NCBI GenBank assembly: GCA_029204225.1
Contig: CM055095.1
Location: 37,068,597-37,132,596 of the forward strand
DNA: 64,000 nucleotides
Source of the DNA: Diphasiastrum complanatum
Taxonomy: Eukaryota > Streptophyta > Lycopodiopsida > Lycopodiales > Lycopodiaceae
Direction: 5' to 3'
The position numbers and the translations under genes were made by a program. Of this stretch, positions 32,165-43,800 are shown piece after piece. How positions within the stretch are numbered: the first letter of the stretch is position 1; each line of letters starts with the position of its first letter. The notes under the pieces were generated by a model. It saw only the letters and a list, made by a program, of their open reading frames with translations. It made no database searches and was not told where the DNA came from.

Positions 32165-32745
32165 TCTTATTTTCCTTCGAAAAGTCTTTGTGGCTACAAC
32201 TCGTGCACACAGTCTTTCATGGGCTCTAGCATCAGCTCGTGTTTGTGCTTGAGCTTCATGAACGGATATCCCCCAAGATGAGCATGAGCCATCTGTTTCG
32301 TCCTAGCCATAATGATGGTGTATCAGACTCATGTAAGGGAACACAATGTGAAAGACAAAAGAACAATATATGCGCACGAAAGCGATATGCAAGTAGTGAT
32401 AACCCGGTGTATCAAACTCACGCGAGAGAGAAAGATATGAAAGAGAAGAGACATTATTATGCACGCAAGAGCGATATGAGGATGTCGGCATCAGAGTATC
32501 AGACTCACGTGAGAGGAATTGTTTGAAACGTGAAAAATAGTGGATATGCATGTGAGAGCGATACTTGAATGTTGAATGAAAAAGAAAGCAAAATAAAATG
32601 AGTTGAAAGGATTTCCTTATATGTCATTTTGTTGAAAATCAGTAAACCACTCCTTGTGTGATGTCATGTGAGATGATGCACTTGAGTCAATGTATTATTC
32701 TCTCTTGTCAGTCATAGCAGTAATTGATACTTTGATCGGTTATTT
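32165..32745. other. gene-free stretch with a weak repeat
   Basis: GTATCAGACTCA-type words recur at about 32322, 32409 and 32497 with ACG(C/T)GAGAG and GCGATATG, giving a loose period near 87 bp. No gene is seen. Confidence 0.45.
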
Positions 32746-32749
32746 GATT

Positions 32750-33095
32750 GATTGCTTAATTCTACACTCATTCTTGTAATGTCCATCCTTCTCAATATTC
32801 TCATAATAGTAGCATGGTCCTTTCTTCTGTATCATCTGATAGAGTGCAGAATCATGAGAATATTGAGAATTCAAATGGTTTTGCTAGTTATCACCTCCTG
32901 AGTCCTTGCTCTTGTTGAGGTCAATTGGTCCTCTTTGGTGGAAATTTCCTCTTCCTCGACTTGTCTTAGCCCCTTCCTCTTGGTGAATTTGACTATGCTG
33001 CTTGATCGTTGTTCCTTGAAACTTTGATGTGCTCCTTTCACAGTGTCTCCTTTTGCGATAGAATTCCTCATAAATCCTCAAATGTAGGTCTCTTC
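32750..33095 (-). pseudogene. copia Gag zinc-knuckle remnant
   Basis: The minus strand reads a basic Gln/Arg/Gly-rich region (SRGRGNFHQRG near 32950) and then GPCYYYENIEKDGHYKNEC at about 32820-32770. This is the CCHC knuckle of a copia Gag with its second Cys changed to Tyr. No complete Gag is present. Confidence 0.6.
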
Positions 33096-33329
33096 TCTCG
33101 GACCATCATCTGCACATTCAAAAGAACATCAAGTGGGGCAAAGCAGTTTTCATCAAACAAATATACCAAGCAATCTCATTCAAAGAAAAGAAGTGAGGAT
33201 AAATCATTAAACATGACTAGTAGCATGCACAGATGTAGGGTCCTGCTATAGGAGTAAACTACTATCCTAGAACGAACTGGACATGTTAAGATCAACTAAA
33301 TATCAAAGCTTCTACCTCTATTATCAAGG

Positions 33330-33958
33330 TTACAAACTTCGGATTTGTTTACTTAGGGAGAACCCAAAATATTTTGCCAGGCTTACAGATATATTCCCCT
33401 TGGCAAATATGTCGAAGGAGGCCCCACAGATTACCTTCACACTGTTGGTTTAGAACAACTTAAATCCTCTAACAAACATCGATAGTTTGTATCCAGTTGC
33501 AAACAAATAAGGACCAGTAAGTTCCTATCTCCACACTGAAGTCAAAGTTATCACTCTTATGCCGAATAAATGAATATTCAACTAAAACAAGGAAAGAATT
33601 AAAACAAAGTCATGTGTCTGACTGACAATCAATTTCCCTAATGCATCAAATCTGTGGGAACCATTAAATGTGAGCCATTCGTAGAATTGCTTAAGGTGTT
33701 GAACGTGTTGTGGTTGTGGCTAGTTGTTGAGAGTGGGATGAGCATGGGTAGACAAAAAATAGATGCATCACCCAAAATCTCAGAAGCACTACAGAATGAG
33801 CCATAATGCACATTTACCTAAGCCTACGTTCACCATGCATAACTTATGCACATACAAACAATTCGACGAAGCTGCTGAAAAAATCAAACTGGTGATGTTG
33901 CTAGTCAACTTTAGCTTGTAAAGCAGCATTGGAAAAATCAGAAAATTAATTATATGTG
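33330..33958 (-). pseudogene. OSCA3/ERD4 exon 2 duplicate with flanking introns
   Basis: This block matches 48000-48630, which holds exon 2 and parts of introns 1 and 2 of the OSCA3-like gene, in the same orientation. Shared plus-strand words include CCAAAATATTTTGC, AGTTGCAAACAAA, CGTAGAATTGCTTAAG and CTTTAGCTTGTAA. Translation gives IFCLPMLIPLSTTSHNHNT beside IFCLPVLIPLSATSHNYNT in the gene. A small indel near 33690 shifts the frame, and the splice donor GTAAGC has become GTCAGT. Because introns are included, this is a DNA-level copy, not a retrocopy. It lies between fragments of copia elements on the same strand. Confidence 0.85.
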
Positions 33959-34165
33959 AAAATGAATGCACATCCGAGTGTATAAGGTCAAGAGGAGAGT
34001 TAGATCTTGTCAAAGATCTCTTGAATGGTTGCTTATGAGATTTGGAAAGTCCACAAGCTTCACAAAGCTTGCCACACTTGGATATGGTTTTGGGTAGTCC
34101 AAAGTCATCTATCAAGACTACACATCCATTGGAGCTCATACACTCGGATGTGCACTTCTCATCTT
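33959..34165 (-). pseudogene. copia element F: pre-integrase fragment, minus strand
   Basis: Reads GLPKTISKCGKLCEACGLSK then SHKQPFKRS and LDLIHSDV, the end of the pre-integrase zinc site and start of the integrase of a copia element. It directly abuts the plus-strand integrase core at 34179, so part of the element has been inverted. Confidence 0.8.
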
Positions 34166-34178
34166 CAAAGAGCAAGGG

Positions 34179-35640
34179 GTGGTAACTTTCATTGATAACT
34201 TTGTAACTTTCATTGATGATTTCACTAGATTTACTTGGGTATATCTTCTAGCTTCAAAATCTATGGTGTTTGACTATTTCCTAAAGTTCAAAGCTCTAGT
34301 TGAAAAGCAATTTTCTTACAAAATCAAGATTCTTAGAAGTGATGGAGGTGGTGAGTACACTTCCAATAAATTTCATGACTATTGTGAGCTTGAAGGCATT
34401 AAAAGGGAGTTTTCTTGTGCATATACACCATCTCAAAATGGGGTGGTTGAAAGAAAGAATAGAACACTGTGTGAATGTGCCAAAACCATTAAAATTGAGG
34501 CATCCTTGCCAAAAGACTTTTGGGGTGAGGCTATCAATTGTTCAAACTATCTTTGCAATAGACTCCCTCATGTTGCACTTGGAGGAAAGTCACCATATGA
34601 AGCACTCTATTTGAAGAAACCTAAGGTTGAACATCTTAGAGTATTTGGATGCATATGCTTTGTCCATATTCTCTTGGAAACGAGAAAGAAGATGATCCTT
34701 GTGCAAGCAAAGGAGTAATGGTTGGATATTCATCCAACAAGAAAGCCTATTGAATCTACATGCTCTCTACCTCTAAAGTAATTGATAGTAGAGATGTAGT
34801 TTTTCATGAAGAAGAAAAGTCCAATCTTGGAGGGGCCGAGATCAAGCAACCTCAAAATCTATCACCTACTGTTATTGAAGACAAGCAACATATGGAGGAG
34901 TCAAGATTTGAAGATAAAAGTCCTCGGATTTTCACTCCTAGAAGATCCATGAGGGAGAGATCCAAGCCCAAGAGGCTCACTTATGATGACAAAGGAAAAC
35001 AAGTGGATCTTGATTCCACTTATGCTTATTTTGTTTCTCACGAGGAGCCCAAAAATGTTCAAGAAGCTGTCAATACCAAGGAGTGGTATGAGGCCATGAA
35101 GATTGAATATGATGCCTTGATCACCAACCACACATGGGAGCTAGTGGATCCACCACCTTACATGCATATCATTGGATGCAAGTGGGTGTTCAAGATCAAG
35201 TACAATCATGATGGCTCCATCAACAAGTACAAGGCAAGAATATGTGCTAAAGGCTTTGCACAAATATATGGCCTTGCTATGAAGAAACCTTTGCTCCTGT
35301 AGCAAAGATGGTGACAATAAGAATCATAATTTCTCTTGCCTTATTTTTTAAGTGGAAACTGTTTCAACTTGATGTCTCCAATGCTTTTTTGAATGGCTAT
35401 CTCGAGGAGGAGATATACATGGAACAGCCTCAAGGATTTATCAAGAATAAATCTAAGATTCCGATTTTGCAAGTGATAAAATGGATCGAAAGTCCATTGA
35501 TGCATATACTATTTTTCTTGGAGGCAATCTTGTGTCTTGGCTTTCAAAGAAGCAAGATACCATATCTCTATCATCTTGTGAGGCCGAGTACAAAGCACTC
35601 ACTACAACAACTAAAGAGGTGCATGGTCTCCATAGCTTTG
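34179..35640 (+). pseudogene. copia element F: integrase core, RT and RNase H fragments, plus strand
   Basis: The integrase core shows FIDDFTRFTWVYLL, ILRSDGGGEYTSNKF, YTPSQNGVVERKNRT and KPKVEHLRVFGC (34195-34660). A linker follows, with RRSMRERSKPKRL, then the polymerase start (EWYEAMKIEYDAL, GCKWVFKIKYN) and [20 protein letters not shown] to about 35460. From there the frame jumps directly to RNase H ([26 protein letters not shown]), so the catalytic YVDD part is deleted. It ends near 35640 where minus-strand copia sequence begins. Confidence 0.85.
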
Positions 35641-36305
35641 AAGTTAGGATGACCTAGCCTTTTGTGCCACAATTCCACTTGAGTGAGCGCCTCCCTTGCC
35701 ATATTCACATTTCCAACCATAGCATTAGCATCCAACTTGAATAAACTTCCATGCTTAAGACCATTAGCAATACACTTATCATTTTTCAAGATGGAACATG
35801 CTCCATGCTTGAAATGTACATCTAATCCACTATTCATAAGTTGTCTGACACTCAACAAGTTCTTTGTAATAGGAGGACATAAAGAACATTGTCTAGATCT
35901 ACTTTCTTAAATAATGATCCAAGGCATAATGGAATGGATCCAATTCCTACAAATCTCACACTCTTGATCACTTGCTGTGAAGATAAACTTTTTAGAGTTA
36001 TTGTAAGAAAGTAAGTTGGAAAAGTAATCTTTTTGGTGAGTCATGCGGGAACTTGCCCCACTATCAATCCACCAAGTGTTTTGATTAGATGTTGGTACTA
36101 TGGATGTCATCAAGGATGAGTTGCATTCATCCTCCTCCTCGAGCGCAAGATTTCCATGGTTGTCCTTCACTTGGAAATTCTTCTTCTTGTAACACTCGGA
36201 TGCAAAGTGTCCTTTCTTACCACAAAAGAAACACTTTAGCTTCTTCTTGTCCTTCTTGCTCTTGCCTTTGGAGCTTGATCCTCCATCCTTCCTCTCGACC
36301 TCCAT
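35640..36305 (-). pseudogene. copia element F: zinc knuckle, protease, pre-integrase, minus strand
   Basis: From 36305 down: a Lys-rich stretch and CFFCGKKGHFASEC (CCHC knuckle), WWIDSGASSRMTHQKDYF (protease active site DSGAS), then after a frame change [19 protein letters not shown] (pre-integrase). Then it breaks off. It reads towards 35.6 kb and so faces the plus-strand RNase H end head to head. Confidence 0.87.
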
Positions 36306-36389
36306 GTCTTTGTTGTACTTTTAGATGTCTTCTATATTCTATTATGGTTGTCCCCCAACTAATAGAATTAGATTGATCTTAAAGTGCGT

Positions 36390-37111
36390 TGTGTAGGGTG
36401 AGTACGAGTAAGATCCACTCTAGTCATGGTTTCTATTGCTTGTTTAGGGTTCTTCCATGGCGGTCTCCCCATTGGACGAACACTCTAATTAAGAAGGAAT
36501 AGATTAAGCAACACTATGGCGGTCTCCTAGCTAGTGGACAATACACTATGGCGGTCTCCCGACTAGTGTCTAACAAGCAACAATAATAGACAACCTAATT
36601 AACTCCACAAAGGAATGGAAACAATGTGAGAGAAAGATAATCCCATAATAGCATTCACAACAATCAACCAATGGAAAAAGCCTAGTAGGGCTCGAGCACC
36701 TACCACAAGGTATTCTAATTCCAATGGGAACACAAGGATATCACAAGGGTGTCTTTATTATCACAAGCTAATACAAGTCTTGGTGGAGGCCAAATCCACT
36801 TCCAAATATGGAAAGAGTGGTGGGCCTAAGCTTAAATATGCTTATGGGACTAAGCTGATTAACTTGTGCACTTGCACTAACTTAGAATTAAACTTAACTT
36901 GAACTTAGGAATTAACTTAACTTAGGAATTAAATCTAACTTAACTTGAACTTAGGAATTAACTTAACTTAGGAATTACAACGATTGTTTGCAATAGTTAA
37001 ACTTAAATAGTAAAAGATCTAAGCATAAGGTTTTACTGATCCGAATTACTTGTGGGCTTACAAAACACATGCCACAATAATTCCTATGTTGGGCTAACAT
37101 AAGGGACAACA
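36390..37111 (-). repeat. 3' LTR of gypsy A2 (left edge approximate)
   Basis: On the minus strand it starts TGTTGTCCCTTATG after AAAGAGGAGGATAA. It is related to the LTR at 3.7-4.45 kb. A CTATGGCGGTCTCC word occurs three times at 36458-36570. Confidence 0.65.
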
Positions 37112-38360
37112 TTATCCTCCTCTTTATTGGATTGGCGGTCCCATGCCAATGGCAGTTGCTCTTTGTCGGGCGTTTTCATCGTAGGTCTCTTGGTTGAGAG
37201 TGACTCGGATGGTATGCAACTCTTTGCCTACGTGCTCCAACATTTGCCATAGCTTGTTCAGAAAGGGTCGTGGCCCGTAATAGTGGAGCATATTGGGAAG
37301 GAATCCATGTGTCTGCCAGATTTCCATCATCTCCACATGGAGAGCACTTGTCATGGCTGCGCATTAATAAAGGCATGCCACATTAAGATGGTCCATCTCG
37401 GTGATCAGTGACTTATTGATATCCAAAATAATGGGTGGGAGTGAGTGATCCCAATGAGTCGTTAATGGTGCCAGAAATGCTATAAGGCCACAGTTGTCTG
37501 CAAAGTAACGCACATCTCTATCTGGACACTTATGATATTGCTGGTAGAACTGGCTGCAATTAGAAATGAAATCTCAGCCCAAATATTCTATTTTTACATA
37601 TTCAAGAAGAAGAGGCCAATAGATTTTGTTGGCCATGAACTCAGGGGTGAATGGTTCATGCCGCTTGATGGGGTAAAAGTTTGCATTGACCCTCACATAC
37701 GTTGGTGCATTGCGTAGCGTTGGAAGGCGGCCTTATTTGAAATAAAGAGGGCATTGCGCCAAGCTGGTTGTAGTGCAACTGCTTCAACCTTGGCCTTATG
37801 TGTGCGACACTCCTTGAAATCTGGAATGGTATAGTTCTTCTTCTTTGGCATACTTTGCTTTGAACTCTATGGACTGAATCATATCTCGACTTGGATTATA
37901 GGGTGTCACACAATGTCATGCAGGTGGTACCATTGTGGGTGGTGGAGGGTTTGGAGATGAAAGAGATTGTAAAAGTTTGGGTGGAAGGCGAGGAAAATGG
38001 GTGATCAAGAAGGATTCCTGGGGAGTGGAAGGCGTATGAAGGGAGGATGGTGGGGGGGAAGAAATACTAGAATGTGGGGGAGAGAGTGAATGAGACTGAT
38101 GGGTAGTCCCTTCTTGACCTTGTTTATGGGGCTCTCCCCCATCCTGTGTACTAGCCACCTGGGCTTGATTGTCCAGTGATGTTGTACCTATGGAATTGTC
38201 AAAAAATGTTGGACTTGTGACGTCGTCCCCCTGATCATTCTTTCGTGGTTGAGTGTCGTGGAATTGTGGATGTTGAGAATAAGCAAGATAGTCTGCCACT
38301 TTGTCAATTCTACTTTCAGGCGTTGGATTTGAGCGTCGAGCGCAATCATTTGTGAAGATA
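37112..38360 (-). pseudogene. third ORF of gypsy A2
   Basis: Equivalent of the ORF at 4467-5956. It has PDRDVRYFADNCG, DINKSLITEMDHLNVACLY, TSALHVEMMEIW, HYYGPRPFLNKL and ends GMGPPIQ directly before the polypurine tract. Upstream, 38299-37916 is Ser/Pro-rich, like the sister copy. An in-frame stop follows ACLY and other frame breaks are present. No integrase or earlier part of the element is found beyond 38.4 kb, so only its 3' end remains. Confidence 0.72.
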
Positions 38361-39267
38361 ACTTTGAAGTAGCTACTGCACTTCTGCCTAAACTGCTTTT
38401 AATTTTTGGCCCAAGTTCTGGTATGCAAAAGGGTCCAAAAATCCATTACGCAATGGAAGGGGCCGGGCAGAGGCCATTCTGTCCGGTTTGGATTTCCAAA
38501 ACTTTTTAGGCTCGACCCCTCCGGGCCTTGCCTAAAAAAATTCTCAAGCTGTTTTGGGCCATGATAGCACAGTTTTCTTAGGTTTACATCACCCTAATCG
38601 TAACATAGTACAACTCTTTCTTGACCTTAGGGTAGAATCCAAGGCTATATGTTTGACTTTGCCTTGGATACAAAGGCCGGTTGTCCTATAAAATAGGGAC
38701 GCTTATAAAGCATCCAATGTGACTCCAAGTTGGCCTCTCTTATGAATTGTGCCATAAAAGCCCTATTTCATGCTAGGTACACATTTTCTCAGCTCCCTCA
38801 CCTCAAGAATACCCACATAAGCATAAGCAACATCTTGATGTGAGAGGGTCCTCCCACCTTTGTTTATAGTCTACGACATATTTCATTTATTACAAATAGT
38901 ACTGAGTTGTTGGGTTTCCAAAAATAAAGATATATTGGGGAGTGGGCTTGCAAGTGTTTTGATGTGTGCTTATGGGTCTATTTCTCTTGAGTAATGAGAT
39001 AAACCTTTCATGGTTGCCTAACTTTGAGTAAATATTGATCAAATCAAGTAGATTCAACGTGTAAAAGATGTACAAGACAATACAAACATTTGCATTTTGG
39101 AGGCTAAATTGCCACACAATACGATAATGTGATTATATACCATAGACACATTACATATGTTTTAAAACTTTGAGTTACACTGAAATAGGAGTTAAGTACC
39201 TGCCAATACAAGTGTACAAATGAATATAACAACACGCATACAAACTTATAAATGTGATGCGGGGTGG

Positions 39268-39272
<5 letters not shown>

Positions 39273-39352
<80 letters not shown>
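39273..39352 (+). repeat. compound (TG)n(AG)n microsatellite
   Basis: About 13 TG units pass directly into about 27 AG units. Confidence 0.97.
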
Positions 39353-39355
<3 letters not shown>

Positions 39356-40090
39356 CCTTAGAATAAAACAACCTTAAAAGATTTATTTCTTTGTTGGTGA
39401 ATAGAGAAAACTTGATCAATGAGGTTATTACAAAATGCATATATGTTTGGCTTTATCACAAGGTAGCATGTGAAATGAAGCAAAATTAGAAGCTTGGATG
39501 CCGACTCTCTTCTTCCAAAAGCATTACAAAAATTTACAACTATAACTATTTACAGCACTTACACAATGCTTTGTGATGAAAAAATATTCGCCACTATGCA
39601 AGTCCAAAAGGTTAATTAACATGTCACATTATGGAAGATGATTGCACATAAGCCAAATTCTTGATAGAAGATTCTCATGAAGATTCTTCTAACAGATTCT
39701 GGCAGAAAGCGGAATCAAGGCCACAAGTAGAGAACCAACCAACGAGCAAAAACAAAGCCTAGTTGTCTCGCAACCATGTTTCACGACGACGGGAATAAAA
39801 GCATGGCCAAGTTGGCAAAAATATTAGATCTACTGGAAATGTAATGTGAGACACCCATAGAAGGTGCAATGTACTCGCAAGTTAAAGGCTCACAAATTAG
39901 AAGTAGACTAGCTCTTAGTTGGACCCAAAATGAAAAGGGACGCAAGTAGTTACAAATGAATTTGATTTTAAAATGTTTTTAAAGTCAAGTTGCTATGGCA
40001 CATGGTTTTGGGTTCACCAAAAATCCTAAGCCTACGAATGTCTATATAAGGGCATGTGACACCATTTTTTTAAGTCACCCTTTGTCATTT

Positions 40091-40092
<2 letters not shown>

Positions 40093-40166
<74 letters not shown>
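40093..40166 (+). repeat. (AG)37 microsatellite
   Basis: Perfect AG tract of about 74 bp, ended by TATCTCC. Confidence 0.97.
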
Positions 40167-40169
<3 letters not shown>

Positions 40170-40826
40170 CTCCTCCCCTTTCTATCATTTTTATGTTGAA
40201 GTCCCTCCTATTTTGCATGTATGTGATGAATGCTTGATCCTTGTTGTTTAAGGTCAATTTTGGCAGGTAGCTAGTTGAACTTGTCCCAAATTGGAGATGG
40301 ACACACTCAAGGAAAAATCAAGTAGCAACAAGTTAAACCATGTAAAAGGAAGTTAAATCCATAAGATCAGATCTGAGTGGGTTTTGAGAGGGATCATGAT
40401 CAAGAATAAGTTTGAATTGCCTTTATTCATCATAAAAGCTAAATAAAGCCAACAAGAGCCAAATTCATCCATGCACAATTTGTAAAACCAAAATATCGAT
40501 ATATTTGTCTTCCTTTTATACATGTGGAAGAACAAATCAAAACGATTCCTATTACTCATGACTGATTTTGGAAATCACAAAAAATGTACAGCAATGGCTT
40601 TGGAATTGGAACAATGCACCAATGCATTCCAATCTCTGTATAATGGTAAAATCTTCAGTCACATGAGCCCTATTTCTGTACAGCATCAAAAATAGGGCCA
40701 AAATCTAATCTCTTTTTTTTTAAGTATAGAGGTGGTCACCAACCAAGCCAAATGAAACACCTCTTAGAGTATAGGAAGATGAAGAGGGTGTGGTATGTAA
40801 AGTGAGGGATGATCTAGATCCCTTCC

Positions 40827-43800
40827 CTATTTTTCAGTTTCATTTTGCTCAACATCATCATAGGTGTTGTCTTCTTGGAGAAGGCATGTGGGCGTATAGT
40901 CTTCCACAATCTCCTGGATTGAAGGCATTTCTGTCACTTCACGACTTGCAGTCTCGAGGGGTGTCACTTTGAAAGGACAGTAAAAGATATTCTGGCAGAG
41001 ATAGAAAAACGTAAGAGTTGCTGCAGGAAGTGGCAAGAGTAAGAATGTGTATACAAATCTCTTGATGGTAAAGTAGCCAAGCATGGTCAGCTGAGAGACC
41101 AATAGTGCAACAAGTATTCGCACATGAATGTGAGGCCACAAACGACCCTTGCTGTCAAAAGAAGGTACATAGACCTTAAGAGCCTTCACCCCACAAGAAA
41201 ACAAGCACCCAAGTCAAAGTTTGAAGGCATTCTCGCTCTACATAGAAAGGAAAGAGAGAATCATAGCATGACCAAAACAAAATCCATCAGCTATTAACTT
41301 GTGCAAGATGCTCTGCATGTCTGGCTATTAATATAAAACCTTCAAAGTTGATGGAAGAATACAAAGAGGAAAATTGCCACTTACTAATAAGCTAACAAAT
41401 CATCACACGTTTTTACTTACTAGAAAGCTATGATTGGAAAATCTTCAAAGGAAAGCAGGAGCAGAAAAAGTACAAAGAACCTCACAAATACAAAGCAAAG
41501 CACCCCCAATGTGTAGATTTCTGAATACGTAAAATTGAATTAGTACAAAAATAGATCATTCGCAAAGCTTACTAAAATCATGGGCATTGATAAGACAAGG
41601 AACATCCCAGCCAACAAGTACTTGAAAAAGAGTACAGAATACAAGTGTGCTACTTAACACTAGGCAGCATAGATGATCAAAAATTAAAAAAAAGGAAGGT
41701 ATTTCAAGGTAGTTAGCATTATGAACTTGTCATAGGTTGCAATAAAAGCAAAACAAGATAATATACTCCTGCATTTGGCATTATAAAGTGAGGAGGCGAT
41801 CCTACCTGGTTGCGCAGCACGAGCCAACCAATTCCAAAGTAAAGCAGCGCAAAAGGCAACACCATTGGTGCAATGACCGCGTAGCACAAGGCAATGGTCA
41901 AGACTAGCATATCATTTGGAACATTTTGCTGAAATTTGAAAGAACCTGGATTTGAGGCCTCCTTCAGCTCCTTTTCTGTCTTGCTCATAAACTTCTTGTT
42001 TAAGTGGTAGAAGAGCAGTGGAAGTATCCGAGATAGCTCCAGCCCATAGCCAACAAAAAGCCTGACACAGGAGATAGAGCAATCAGTGTTTACTCACAGC
42101 TCAAAATAGCATAATTGCATTCCATCGAAGATGGAGCTACCACTACATAAATCAGCTGCAAGAAAGAATGAAGGCTCTTAAGTCAAAGAGTCAATACAAT
42201 CAAAACTAAAAATGAATGTTAAAGGCATCATACTTCAAAGAGATATATGTTATAAAGAATGATGCTGCCGGCGGAAGAGAGGATCCGAGTAGATGAACAA
42301 CAGAGTCAAAGCTTAAGTTCTCCTGGAGCCTCTTAAGAGAGTTGAATAAAGTAGTACCAAGAGTCACCCCAAGGAAAACATTGAAGATGACAAAGTAGAA
42401 GTATTTTCCTGCTGTAGCTCGTATAAGATGGCTCCTTGAGAAAAGTCCCTCAAGCTTGGAAAGATACTCCAAAAACATTGGCAAGAGAGCCAAGAAGACA
42501 CTGAGAGCTATTTGAGGAAGGTAAGCTTGCAAGATGGCATGCAGTGCCCCTACTTTCCCGATTGTTTTCATGAAAGGTAAAGCAATTTCAAGATTATCCC
42601 AAGTAGTTACTGCTGAGATAAACGCGACAGGAATCATATAGAACACAACAGTCAGAAATACAATAAGATATACCACTGCTTGTCGTATCAGCCTTTCATA
42701 AAAAGGAATTAGAATGTTTTCCCAAACCACATCTTTGGGCTGTGGAGCTGGCATGGTTCGCCATGTTTGGCCAGAGGGTGCATGTATTGCCTGCGCTGCT
42801 GTTGCTGCTGTTATTCGATCGTTGAAGAACACAAAGGCTGCTCCTTCTTGCTCTTTTATTCTTACTCTGCTTTGCTCTGCTTCAAGCTTAGCAACAAGAT
42901 CTTTAATCTTAACCTTAAAATAATTGATGGAGTCAACTTTGGATCCAAATAGTCCAAAAAACCTTGTCCTGTGCTGCGGGCGATTGCCTTCAGGTTTTGC
43001 CTTAGTTTTTGATGACAAAAATTTTGCCTCAGATTGAGCAAGCTTTTGCTTAAATCTCTCCAGCTCTTTCCAAAATTTCGAAGTCTGTTGATTTTGAAAG
43101 ATACGGGAACCCAATCTTAGTGCTTCTTATGTTCCGGCAGCATCTTTAAGCCAGAAAAGAACAGAACCCTCTGAGAAATACCTCTACTTAAGTCCTAAGA
43201 ACAATCGATGCTGATGGAGTAAAAATTATTATTCTGAAAACCTACAACCAACCCTTCCAACGACCTTTAGGTTTAACTTGGAACCTGCATAGTTGCTGCT
43301 AAAGCTTGGTATGTTATCATCTTTGATATTAACTGTGTAGGTGTTTGTACTTCGGATGCATAAATTGATGTCTTAACTATTTAAATTTTTTTTCCAAATC
43401 TTCTTTTGATGTTACAAAAAAATAGAGGACAAAATTCAATTTTCTTTTAGTCATTTCAGGCATAAGCATTTGCTTTTAGAAATAACAAAAGCAAAATCTG
43501 AAAGGAAAGAACGTGCTCAGAAGCGTAATAGGAATTTGTTGGATTAACTCAAAGTACAAAATATAATATATATAGACTCTAGAGATAACATATGTTACAC
43601 ACACACACACACACACACAGAGATATCATAATTGCAATATGCGTTCTGGAACACATTCCAGAATCTAGGGTTATGTTTGCCAGAACACCATTTTCTATTT
43701 TTTGCATTTTTAAATTTTCCCTGAAGTTTTTTTTAGGGAAACTGTTAAAAAAAGAGCTAAATTATAGTAAGAATAATGTTTTACTAGAATACTGCCCAAA

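Larger units (their letters stand above)
38361..40820. other. gene-free stretch with microsatellites
   Basis: Intergenic region between gypsy A2 and the 3' end of the OSCA3-like gene. It contains the (TG)n(AG)n and (AG)n tracts listed separately. I see nothing else. Confidence 0.5.

Noticed and set aside
37532-37717. Plus frame inside gypsy A2
   Set aside because: Opposite-strand shadow of the third ORF, which is conserved with the sister copy.
42714-42952. Plus-strand frames opposite OSCA3 exon 4
   Set aside because: Shadows of the minus-strand exon, which has strong family matches.
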